From SAR324 cluster bacterium (GTDB lineage: Bacteria > SAR324 > NAC60-12): 23,820 nucleotides of DNA. Below the pieces are notes generated by a model. It did not search any database. It was not told the origin of the DNA and saw only the letters and a list, made by a program, of their open reading frames with translations. The stretch covers positions 1 through 23,820 of the forward strand of contig JAKUUF010000010.1 in assembly GCA_022448705.1 (NCBI GenBank). The letters run 5' to 3'. Position 1 is the first letter of the stretch. Each line of letters starts with the position of its first letter. Made by a program: the position numbers and the translations under genes. Of this stretch, positions 1 through 7,479 are shown in pieces.

Positions 1-265
1 CCTTGAACGCTCCTTTCTTAAGTATTGCATCACCTGATCGAAAGAGAAAATCCTGTGGTAGTGAAACAATGCAACTGAGCTTTGTCGATCGAAGTTCATA
101 TTTTTTGAATTGTTCCTTGTTGTCATTCAGAAACTTATCAAGGTCACTGCAATTTTTAGGCTGAGTGGAGAGTGCGTTAATCAGCACAAAAAAACAGAAC
201 AGTAATGTCATCAAATCCGCAAAGGTAGTTACCCAGCCACCTTCAGAGCTTCCCCCTCTACTCAT
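1..265 (-). CDS. motB: Flagellar motor stator protein MotB, N-terminal part (truncated by window edge)
   Basis: The frame opens at an ATG (265-263) and runs off the left edge, giving the first 88 residues. It has a very short N-terminus, then one membrane segment (about residues 10-31) containing FADLMTLL. Asp17 in that motif matches the ion-binding aspartate of MotB. The rest reads into a segment of the type FLFRSGDA..LKKGAF, which in this family leads to the OmpA-like peptidoglycan-binding domain, outside the window. The start lies one base after the motA stop, and a purine-rich GGAGGAGG inside the motA end can serve as ribosome binding site, so the two genes are co-translated. MotB anchors the stator to peptidoglycan and forms the ion channel with MotA. 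A related OmpA/MotB paralogue is possible, but the pairing with motA makes MotB most likely. Confidence 0.88.
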   Translation of the reverse strand, partial: MSRGGSSEGGWVTTFADLMTLLFCFFVLINALSTQPKNCSDLDKFLNDNKEQFKKYELRSTKLSCIVSLPQDFLFRSGDAILKKGAFK

Positions 266-266
266 G

Positions 267-1235
267 CTATAATCCTAATCCTCCTCCCATCGCGGCCTGT
301 TCCTCCTGAATAACTTTCTTTCTCAATTTTGGCGGCAGGTAAATCACCAGATCTTTTTTGGCAGTTTCTGGAAGCTCTCTGCGTTTAAGGTAAAGCAACC
401 CTTCACGAATCATCTCTAAAAGTAAAACCTGTGATTCCTTTAGCTGAAAACGTTTGGAGGCTATCGGCAAAAATATAAGTTGCGAAATTAGCACTCCGTA
501 AAGTGTAGTAATCATAGCTACGGCCATACCACCCATCAGGCCGGCAATGTCTGCCCCGCCTTCTCCTCCAACGCTTCCGAGCATCAGGATCAGGCCGACC
601 ACTGTACCAATCATGCCAAAGGCTGGCGCTGCGCGACCCATGAATTCAAGCATGTCTATTTCTTCAAAGGACCGGTAATTGTACATTTCAATTTCTGAAC
701 GTACTATTTCCTCAATCATTTCTTCTGTTACCAGATCAACAGCAATAAAATCCTGTAGCCATGTTTGAAGATCTGAATTTTTCACCGCGCTTATTTCTTC
801 ATCAGTAATTAACTCTTTGTTTGCGCGCTTTTCACATAAACTGATTATGGTATTATAGACTTCCAGGAAATCTTTGTCTGCCTTCCCTTTTAGAAAAGCT
901 TTTGCAATGAATACAATTGCCCGCATTGCATCCCCAAAGCGAAACGCGATCAGTGTGGCTGCATATGATCCTCCGAGAACGATAAGAAAAGATTTTAAAT
1001 CTGCGAATCTGGAAACAGATCCAAGCCATGAATCCTGGAATTCTTTGAAAACTGCTTTATGGTTACGCAGTTCCTCTGATGTAGCTTGGGTGGCTTTTAA
1101 AGCCTCAAGTCCAGTTTCAAATTCACGGAACATATACATGTAATAATTGGAAAGATGATCCGGCCAGACGATGCCGAAAAATACAAGCGCTATTCCAAAA
1201 AGCATTCCAAGCAGTGTTCCTAATTTGTCCAGCAT
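267..1235 (-). CDS. motA: Flagellar motor stator protein MotA
   Basis: 322 residues, inner-membrane MotA/TolQ/ExbB family. Four membrane segments are visible: about 8-25, 82-100, 203-222 and 232-258. The last two carry the channel signature, with APAFGMIGTVVGL around 203-214 and GGMAVAMITTLYGVLISQLIFLPIA around 235-259. Pro204 fits the conserved proline of TM3. The large loop between TM2 and TM3 is cytoplasmic and is expected to contact FliG. Its RSFEEIDMLEFMGR stretch (188-201) is typical of MotA. The segment between TM1 and TM2 (about 26-78) is much longer than in E. coli MotA, where this loop is only a few residues. AAGGA lies just upstream of the ATG. The gene is followed one base later by motB. 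Together they form the torque-generating stator; H+ or Na+ specificity cannot be decided from this sequence. Confidence 0.92.
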   Translation of the reverse strand: MLDKLGTLLGMLFGIALVFFGIVWPDHLSNYYMYMFREFETGLEALKATQATSEELRNHKAVFKEFQDSWLGSVSRFADLKSFLIVLGGSYAATLIAFRFGDAMRAIVFIAKAFLKGKADKDFLEVYNTIISLCEKRANKELITDEEISAVKNSDLQTWLQDFIAVDLVTEEMIEEIVRSEIEMYNYRSFEEIDMLEFMGRAAPAFGMIGTVVGLILMLGSVGGEGGADIAGLMGGMAVAMITTLYGVLISQLIFLPIASKRFQLKESQVLLLEMIREGLLYLKRRELPETAKKDLVIYLPPKLRKKVIQEEQAAMGGGLGL

Positions 1236-1699
1236 GAGGTCCTTATTATTGTTTGTTAAATTAAAATTTAATCAATAATATTAGTAAATTATAAAATTAT
1301 TTGGATTAGAGCCTGTTTAATTATCCCTTAATAATATGAATGTCAACTATAGAATAATACTTAAAATAGTATAATACTTAAAACAAGCATTCTGTAGAAA
1401 AATTTCTGATAGCAGGAGATTATTCTTGATTATTCGGAGCATTCTGTATCAATAATCTAAGAATTTCAACACATTTTCTTCTGCATTCCAAGTAATATAC
1501 CTATAGAGACTGTTGATGTCAGATCAATCAAATTATTTTCATCATCTGAAGAAAATTTTACAATAATCGACAGGAATGGGTACTGTTATCAAGTGTATCA
1601 ATTTATTCATCTTCAGCTAAACTGATAGAGAGCATTTTTCCTCTTCATGGAATCAGCGGCCTACAGAAGGTACAGTTTGCTGGATCAGTAAAGGCTTTC
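1236..1699. other. AT-rich divergent intergenic region with short direct repeats
   Basis: This stretch separates the divergent motA and rlmE genes and should hold promoters for both directions. I see no convincing gene in it. Three direct repeats stand out: ATAATACTTAAAA at 1354-1366 and 1371-1383 (17-base period), GATTATTC at 1418-1425 and 1428-1435 (10-base period), and GCATTCTGTA at 1387-1396 and 1439-1448. Spacings close to one or two helical turns would suit a protein-binding site, but the composition is so AT-rich that chance repeats are possible. I found no sigma-28-like motif for motA on the minus strand. The frame leading to the small ORF at 1700 is open from 1550, just after a TGA at 1547-1549. 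Confidence 0.4.
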
Positions 1700-1819
1700 A
1701 TGGAAATAGTTTATAAATCAAAACTGAATTCAGTTCAGTTAAATTCTTTAGAAAAATTGGACCATGTAATTGTAGGAGGTAACAAAAATACAAGTTTTGC
1801 TGACAAGGGACTGCGGTGA
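1700..1819 (+). CDS. Possible small ORF (39 aa) overlapping the rlmE start
   Basis: ATG at 1700 is preceded by AAAGG with a 5-base spacer. The frame runs 39 codons to a TGA at 1817-1819, which overlaps the rlmE GTG start in a GTGA junction, the classic layout for translational coupling. The same frame is open back to 1550 with no ATG, GTG or TTG before 1700. The upstream part could therefore be the decayed end of a longer gene, and the ORF a remnant. The peptide begins MEIVYKSKL and ends TSFADKGLR; I do not recognise it. It may be a genuine leader peptide, a remnant, or a chance frame in the rlmE leader. Confidence 0.3.
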   Translation: MEIVYKSKLNSVQLNSLEKLDHVIVGGNKNTSFADKGLR

Positions 1820-2406
1820 AAAAAATTAAGGATCACTATTTTCACAAGGCCAAGAAGGACGGCTACGCCGCAAGATCTGTCTACAAAATTGAAGAAATTG
1901 ACAAAAAATATAGGATTATCCGTACAGGAAATAAAGTACTTGATCTGGGTTGCAGTCCAGGGTCTTGGCTTCAATATGCAAGCAGAAAAGTAGGAAATTC
2001 AGGACAGGTGCTGGGTGTTGACTTGCAGCCAGTTAAGATTTCGCTACCATCACATGTGAAAGTTATAAAGGCAGATATATTTGAAGTTACAGATGAAGAC
2101 TTGAAGATTAAAGGAGGGCAGGCTGATGTAATCCTGAGTGACATGGCCCCAAAAACCAGCGGTATACGCACAACAGACGCACATCGATCTTTTGAGCTGA
2201 ACAAAAAGGTTCTTTATCTTGCAAATGATATCTTATGCCCGGAAGGGTCATTGCTGGTGAAAGCCTTTCAGGGTAAGTTGTTTGATGAGCTGTGTTATGA
2301 ATTTAAAAAAATGTTTGCTGATGTAAAATTGTGTAAACCAAAAAGCTCACGATCAGAAAGTGTTGAAATCTTCATTCTTGGTAGAGGCAAAAAAAGAACA
2401 ATTTGA
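1816..2406 (+). CDS. rlmE: 23S rRNA (uridine-2552-2'-O)-methyltransferase RlmE (RrmJ/FtsJ)
   Basis: 196 residues, a single FtsJ-type Rossmann methyltransferase domain of about the usual length. The SAM-binding motif VLDLGCSPGSW lies at 41-51. The catalytic tetrad is intact as Lys24 (SVYK), Asp109 (SDMAP), Lys149 (LLVKAFQG) and Glu181 (SRSESVE), with spacings close to those of the E. coli enzyme. It transfers a methyl group from SAM to the 2'-OH of U2552 in the A loop of 23S rRNA, a late step in 50S assembly. The start is GTG at 1816: an in-frame stop lies at 1801-1803 and AAGGGA (1805-1810) is a good ribosome binding site. The gene lies between motA (divergent) and flagellin, with no functional link to them that I can infer. 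Confidence 0.93.
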   Translation: MKKIKDHYFHKAKKDGYAARSVYKIEEIDKKYRIIRTGNKVLDLGCSPGSWLQYASRKVGNSGQVLGVDLQPVKISLPSHVKVIKADIFEVTDEDLKIKGGQADVILSDMAPKTSGIRTTDAHRSFELNKKVLYLANDILCPEGSLLVKAFQGKLFDELCYEFKKMFADVKLCKPKSSRSESVEIFILGRGKKRTI

Positions 2407-2423
2407 AGAATCAGGTAATTTAC

Positions 2424-2450
2424 TAAAGATTATTCTAAAAATGCCGAATA
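2424..2450 (+). promoter_or_regulatory. Sigma-28 (FliA) class flagellar promoter
   Basis: TAAAGATT (2424-2431), an 11-base spacer, then GCCGAATA (2443-2450). The known FliA consensus is TAAAGTTT-N11-GCCGATAA, so the -35 box differs at one base, the spacer is exact and the -10 box keeps GCCGA. It lies 92 bases upstream of the flagellin ATG, just after the rlmE stop. It implies an untranslated leader of roughly 85 bases and late-class flagellar control, separate from rlmE. Confidence 0.85.
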
Positions 2451-2542
2451 ATTATTAAAGAATCTTGTTATGTCCAGTTATCAGAGGTTTTTATTTTCTT
2501 AATTATACGATCTGACAAAGCTGAAAAAATATACAAAAGGCA

Positions 2543-4153
2543 ATGAAAATCAGACAAAACCCAGCTTCATTAAACACATTGAGACATACTTCAAATCACT
2601 TCGATAGAGTGAAAGGTGGTATTGAGCGCCTCAGTTCGGGTGTAAAGATAAACAAAGGCGCAGATGGCCCAGCATCATTGATTGCTTCTGAACGATTACG
2701 CGGGCACATTGTTGGACTAAAGCAGGTTTTTGACAATGCATCATCTACTGTAGCGCTGTTTCAAACGGCGGAAGGCGCCTTAAATGAAGTCAGTGATCTG
2801 TTAATAAAAATAAAACAGCTGACTGTACATGCGCAAAATGAAGCAACTAATAACTCAAAAATGCTGGCGGCGGATCAGCAGGAAATTGAAAATCTACTTA
2901 ACACAATTGACCGTATTTCTAAAAACACTGAGTTTGGTGGAAAAAGACTGCTTGACTGCAGTATGGGAACCAGTGGTACCGCTGTAGGAGATTCACTGCA
3001 GTTTGTCTCTGCCGAGGCAACAGCTCCTCCTTCGCCGGAACAAGGATGGGAAGTGGACATTCATCACGTTGCTACAAGAGCATATATAGTTGGCTCTGTA
3101 CCCATTGATATGAATAATATTCGCAATGGACTGCAAATAGTTCTAAATGAAGGTGGAAGAAACCTTGATTTTAAATTAGATGAAAATCAGTTGGGAAAAG
3201 ATATTCAGGAATTGATAAAAAATGCAGATCGATACCCACTGCGATTCCCTCCAGCAGAAATATCTTCACAAATTAGAGGTTTAGTTGTTCATGCCTTGAA
3301 TCAAAAAATTGTTGAGAGCGGATTAGATTTGCACGCAATACTTACTCCGGGAAATAAACTGCTTGTCAGGCATAACAAATTTGGTGATGCAGCATCTTTT
3401 ACGGCTGGAAGTTCAGTGGCAGGCATACTTTCTTACGAAGCAGACATTGCACAATCTGCTGTGCCTGGAAAAAACATTGAAGGCACAATTAACAATGAAG
3501 TTGCCCTGGGAGAAGGACAGTATTTATCAACACTTGCAGGGATGCAGGCTGCTGGTGTAAAGATAAAATTTGATAAGGAAATTGGATTTAAGGAAATTCC
3601 AGTTCTGGATCAGCATGGAATGCAGACAGGAACAAAGTATGTTGAAGTCAAAAACGAGGATTTAGTTGGAAGCCGAGAAAATCCGAAGATTGAAGGGTAT
3701 GTACATGTTTCCCAGAAGTCCAAAGAATTCCAAATTGGACTTGACAAAAATTCGAATCCATCCTTTTCTTTAGCAAATGTACGCACAAGCCTGATGGGAA
3801 ACGACATTAAGAATAAAAGTGGGTTTCGAAGCCTTGCTGATATTGATGTTACCTCGCTGCAGGGAGCAAAAGATGCATCTATAATAGTAGATAAGGTTAT
3901 TGACCAAATCTCTGTCTACCGTGGTGAAATAGGTTCATTTCAGAAAAACGCACTGGAGAGCAACCTAAACAGTCTCAAGGTTGCAGAACAGAATATCACT
4001 CAGGCTGAGTCCACTATCCGCGATTCAGACATGGCAGCAGAAATGTCTGAACTTACCAAAGATAAAATTATGCTGCAGGCAAGCACCGCTATGATTGCAC
4101 AGGCCAATCAGGTGCCTGAAACAGTTTTGGGATTAATTCAAAACAACAGATGA
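2543..4153 (+). CDS. Flagellin (filament subunit)
   Basis: 536 residues. The N-terminal D0/D1 helical region (about 1-145) has the flagellin hallmarks RLSSGVKINKGADGPASLIASERLR (roughly 29-53) and FQTAEGALNEV. The C-terminal D1/D0 region (about 431-536) has QNITQAESTIRDSDMA, then an ending VLGLIQNNR, close to the usual VL.LL tail. The middle (about 150-430) is a large variable domain exposed on the filament surface. The variant 'GADGPASLIASE', in place of the enteric 'AADDAAGQAIA', is shared with other non-enteric flagellins as I recall them. The protein is exported without a cleaved signal by the flagellar type III system. ATG 2543 follows AAAAGG. A sigma-28 promoter lies upstream. A hook-associated FlgL-like role is less likely, given the full flagellin C-terminus and the size. 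I give no gene symbol because fliC or fla naming is arbitrary here. Confidence 0.93.
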   Translation: MKIRQNPASLNTLRHTSNHFDRVKGGIERLSSGVKINKGADGPASLIASERLRGHIVGLKQVFDNASSTVALFQTAEGALNEVSDLLIKIKQLTVHAQNEATNNSKMLAADQQEIENLLNTIDRISKNTEFGGKRLLDCSMGTSGTAVGDSLQFVSAEATAPPSPEQGWEVDIHHVATRAYIVGSVPIDMNNIRNGLQIVLNEGGRNLDFKLDENQLGKDIQELIKNADRYPLRFPPAEISSQIRGLVVHALNQKIVESGLDLHAILTPGNKLLVRHNKFGDAASFTAGSSVAGILSYEADIAQSAVPGKNIEGTINNEVALGEGQYLSTLAGMQAAGVKIKFDKEIGFKEIPVLDQHGMQTGTKYVEVKNEDLVGSRENPKIEGYVHVSQKSKEFQIGLDKNSNPSFSLANVRTSLMGNDIKNKSGFRSLADIDVTSLQGAKDASIIVDKVIDQISVYRGEIGSFQKNALESNLNSLKVAEQNITQAESTIRDSDMAAEMSELTKDKIMLQASTAMIAQANQVPETVLGLIQNNR

Positions 4154-4361
4154 TATAATAAAGCAGAGTGCTTTGCACGTCTTTGAAACGCATAATTTCC
4201 TTCCAATTCAAACAGACTTCTCATTTTTTCAAACTCCAAAAAGACTTGCTGTTTGCCCGACTTTAAGGCTAGCATTACGGGAGAATCACAGAATATTTTG
4301 TTTAGCATAATTTTATCAGAACAGAGTCAGGGAACAATTTTTAACATCTGCAAAAATCAGC

Positions 4362-6005
4362 ATGGGTATAGCTGAAAACGTACAGGCTGAAAAATTCCAA
4401 AATTTGCCACTGGAATTGAAGGGGATTACAAAAAAATTTCCAGGAATAATTGCCAATGATAATGTTGATTTTACTTTGAGAGAGGGAGAAATACACACCA
4501 TTTTAGGTGAAAATGGTGCAGGTAAATCAACATTAATGAATATAATAGCCGGTCTCTATCCTGCTGATGCAGGGGAAATAAAGGTGTTTGGGGAACTGGT
4601 TAATTTCACCAATCCGCGTCAGGCGATTGAGAAAAGCATCGGCATGGTGTTTCAGCATTTTATGCTGGTGCGCAATCATACTGTTGCAGAAAATATTATC
4701 CTGGGCATGCCAGGTGTGGCTGCACTTGAATTAAAAAAAGTCCAGCAGCAAATCAGGGAGATAAGCGAACGCTATGATTTATTTGTTGATCCTGAAAAGA
4801 AAATTCAGGAACTCTCGGTAGGTGAACAGCAGCGTGTCGAAATTGTCAAGGTTCTGTTCAGAGGTGCACGAATCCTGATCCTGGATGAACCAACGGCTGT
4901 ATTAACCCCGCAGGAATCCAACGCATTGTACGAAATCATGCAGAGAATGGCAGATGAAAAACACGCCATCATCTTCATCACCCACAAAATGAAGGAGGTA
5001 ATGGCTCTTTCTCATCGGATAACTGTCTTGAGCCGCGGTAAAGTGATGGCAACCCTAAAGAGAGAAGATACCGATCCTGAAGCATTGGCAGATTTGATGA
5101 TTGGCAGCCTGGAAGCAAAGGAGTCTATAAAAGTTGCGGAACTGCTTAAAGAAACTGAGCTTGATAAGCGGGAGAAACATAATACTGGTACTGAAGAAAA
5201 AAAGCATAAATTTGGGAAATTGACTGTGGCTCTAAAAGATATTCATGCAGTCAATGATTTGGGTCAACCGGCACTTAAGGGCATTTCGCTTGATATATAT
5301 GCTGGAGAAATTTTGGGTATGGCTGGTGTTTCAGGGAATGGGCAACCTGAGCTTGCAGACGTGTTGAGCGGCATGCGCAGCCCCATTCAGGGGTCATATC
5401 AGTTTGAAGAAACGCCTCTGGAAAAACCTACAGTGAATGAAATGATTGACAGAGGTGTGGGTTACATTCCGGAGGATCGGAAAAGGTTTGGTATTTCCTC
5501 AGGAATGTCTATTGCTTATAATTTTTTACTTCGTGATTTCAGGAATCCCAAATTCAGTTCAAATCAGTTGCTGAGCCTTCAAAATATCTTTGAATATGGC
5601 AGCAGTAAAATACAGGAATTTGATATTCGTGCACCATCAGAGAAGACTCCGGTGGGACTGCTTTCTGGTGGAAATATGCAAAAAGTGATTCTTGCACGTG
5701 AAATTTCCCGGTCACTGAAACTGCTGCTTGCTTCCCAGCCTACCAGGGGACTTGACATTCACGCAACCAGTTTCATTCGCGAGCAAATATGTCAGGCACG
5801 TGATCAGGGGCTGGCTGTACTATGGATCTCAGAGGATCTTGATGAGTTACTTATGGTTGCTGACCGCATTGCTGTTATTTTTGATGGACGAATTGTTGGA
5901 ATACTTACTCAGGAGGAAGCCTCAATCAGTTTAATTGGTCAGATGATGACTGGAATGGAAAATAAAAATTCATCTGACTCAGCAAACAACTTTGATTATG
6001 CGTAA
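4362..6005 (+). CDS. ABC importer ATP-binding protein, nucleoside/simple-sugar type (NupO/RbsA-like, duplicated ATPase)
   Basis: 547 residues with two fused ABC ATPase domains. Domain 1 (about 15-250) has Walker A GENGAGKST (49-57), Q-loop Gln98, signature LSVGE (151-155), Walker B ILILDE (171-176) and H-loop His208. Domain 2 (about 290-535) has a degenerate Walker A (GVSGNGQPE, 322-330, without the Lys-Ser/Thr), signature LSGGN (434-438) and a Walker B region lacking the catalytic acid (LLLASQPTRGLD). One competent and one degenerate site is the normal pattern of the RbsA/NupO class, which powers uptake of ribose, galactose or nucleosides. The gene overlaps xdhA by 8 bases, so a purine or nucleoside substrate is inferred. 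No permease or binding-protein gene lies in the window, so the partners must be encoded elsewhere. A 208-base gap separates it from flagellin; I see no clear promoter there. Confidence 0.88.
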   Translation: MGIAENVQAEKFQNLPLELKGITKKFPGIIANDNVDFTLREGEIHTILGENGAGKSTLMNIIAGLYPADAGEIKVFGELVNFTNPRQAIEKSIGMVFQHFMLVRNHTVAENIILGMPGVAALELKKVQQQIREISERYDLFVDPEKKIQELSVGEQQRVEIVKVLFRGARILILDEPTAVLTPQESNALYEIMQRMADEKHAIIFITHKMKEVMALSHRITVLSRGKVMATLKREDTDPEALADLMIGSLEAKESIKVAELLKETELDKREKHNTGTEEKKHKFGKLTVALKDIHAVNDLGQPALKGISLDIYAGEILGMAGVSGNGQPELADVLSGMRSPIQGSYQFEETPLEKPTVNEMIDRGVGYIPEDRKRFGISSGMSIAYNFLLRDFRNPKFSSNQLLSLQNIFEYGSSKIQEFDIRAPSEKTPVGLLSGGNMQKVILAREISRSLKLLLASQPTRGLDIHATSFIREQICQARDQGLAVLWISEDLDELLMVADRIAVIFDGRIVGILTQEEASISLIGQMMTGMENKNSSDSANNFDYA

Positions 6006-7479
6006 CTATCTTCTGATATATGTAAACGGACGTCGCCACCAGATTTCAGGTGAAAGATGCTTTCAATCACTCTCTGATTATTTGCGTCTTGACCTTGGTT
6101 TAGTTGGTACAAAAGTAGTTTGTGCCGAAGGCGACTGTGGTTCTTGTACTGTATTGGTGGGACGTCTCCGGAATGGAGAGCTGAAATTTGAGGGGTTTGA
6201 CAGCTGTATTCAGTATCTGTATCAACTTGACTGTACGCATGTGATAACTGTTGAAGGTTTAAAACAGGATAACCAAATTCACCCAGTGCAGCAGGCGATG
6301 GTGGATGCAATGGGATCACAATGCGGGTATTGCACACCGGGGTTTGTAATGTCCATGGCAGCCATGCTGGAAACCAGGGAGACCTTGACAAGACTCTCAG
6401 TACAGGACGCTTTGACTGGAAACTTGTGCCGTTGTACCGGCTATGAACAAATCATTGAAGCGGCGTTATCTCTTCCAAAATTTCGTTCAGCTTCATCAGG
6501 ATTGCAGCCTGCCTCAAAAGGATTTGATCAAAAAGTAATGGTTGCAGATTTTAATAGACATGCTTTGGAACCTGTACTTTGTGAGTATGTGCAAAAGTGG
6601 AACGGAGCAACAAATAGGGTTAGATTTTTTGTACCCTGTACCATGAAAGAAGCGATTAAATTCAAGCAAAAACATAAAAATGTTACCGTCGTTGCGGGAG
6701 GAACAGATATTTCTGTGCAGATTAACAAGCAGTATATTGAACCAAAATGCATAATGAGTCTGACGAATTTGAACGAACTGGATTTTATTGAAGTAAAAAA
6801 CAGAAAAGTGAAAGTTGGAGCCAGCGTGACATGGACCAAACTGGGAGAATTCTGTCAGCAAAATCTGTCTGAACTTTCCGAGATCATCTCCTTATTTGCA
6901 TCTCGGCAAATCAGGAATGCTGGAACACTGGCAGGCAACATTGCAAATGCGTCACCCATTGCGGATTCCCTTCCCTTCCTTCACGTGATTGAGGCTGAAA
7001 TTGAGTTGACAGGAAATAAAGGCAAAAGATGGGTTAATATCAACCGGTTTTATCATGCCTATAAAAAAACTGAAATGGCACCGGATGAACTGATCACGAG
7101 CATACGCTGGAATATTCCTGACCGGTCGGACATCCTGAAACTTTACAAAGTCTCAAAACGCAAGGACCTGGATATATCCACTTTTACTGCAGGGATTCTG
7201 CTGAAGCTGAAACATGGTAAAATAAAAAAGGCGCGCCTGGCATACGGCGGAGTTGGACCAATTGTACTTCGTTTGCCTGAAACAGAGAGGTTCCTTGAAG
7301 GTAAGCCAGTGACTAAATCAGTTTTCCAGCATGCGGGCAGAATTGCCTCTGATGAAATATTTCCAATTTCAGATGTTCGTGCTTCCACAAGTTATCGTAC
7401 ACAGTTGGCTGAAAATATTTTGATCAAGTTTTTTCATGAATGCTGCGATAACTACCATGACAAAAAAGAGGCTGCATGA
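5998..7479 (+). CDS. xdhA: Xanthine dehydrogenase small subunit (2Fe-2S and FAD domains)
   Basis: 493 residues from ATG 5998, overlapping the ABC ATPase stop by 8 bases. A TTG at 5992 would add two residues. Domain order: a plant-ferredoxin-type 2Fe-2S domain with Cys42, Cys47, Cys50 and Cys70; an all-helical 2Fe-2S domain with Cys109, Cys112, Cys144 and Cys146 (QCGYC and LCRC); then an FAD-binding domain (about 205-385) with VVAGGTDISVQ (231-241) and RQIRNAGTLAGNIANASP (303-320), and a CO-dehydrogenase flavoprotein-type C-terminal domain. It passes electrons from the molybdenum centre in XdhB through the clusters to FAD and NAD+ during oxidation of hypoxanthine and xanthine to urate. Its stop overlaps the xdhB start (ATGA). 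All eight cluster cysteines are present, so the protein should be functional. Confidence 0.93.
   Translation: MRNYLLIYVNGRRHQISGERCFQSLSDYLRLDLGLVGTKVVCAEGDCGSCTVLVGRLRNGELKFEGFDSCIQYLYQLDCTHVITVEGLKQDNQIHPVQQAMVDAMGSQCGYCTPGFVMSMAAMLETRETLTRLSVQDALTGNLCRCTGYEQIIEAALSLPKFRSASSGLQPASKGFDQKVMVADFNRHALEPVLCEYVQKWNGATNRVRFFVPCTMKEAIKFKQKHKNVTVVAGGTDISVQINKQYIEPKCIMSLTNLNELDFIEVKNRKVKVGASVTWTKLGEFCQQNLSELSEIISLFASRQIRNAGTLAGNIANASPIADSLPFLHVIEAEIELTGNKGKRWVNINRFYHAYKKTEMAPDELITSIRWNIPDRSDILKLYKVSKRKDLDISTFTAGILLKLKHGKIKKARLAYGGVGPIVLRLPETERFLEGKPVTKSVFQHAGRIASDEIFPISDVRASTSYRTQLAENILIKFFHECCDNYHDKKEAA

Noticed and set aside
4161..4180. Hairpin AAAGCA-GAG-TGCTTT after flagellin as a terminator
   Set aside because: The stem is only six base pairs with a three-base loop and no T-run follows.
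4154..4361. Purine riboswitch before the ABC/xanthine dehydrogenase unit
   Set aside because: I looked because of the purine context, but saw no paired three-way-junction pattern with conserved purine-aptamer bases.
5996..6391. 131-codon open frame on the minus strand
   Set aside because: It is antisense to the cysteine-rich FeS part of xdhA, has no recognisable domain, and the plus-strand frame is certain.
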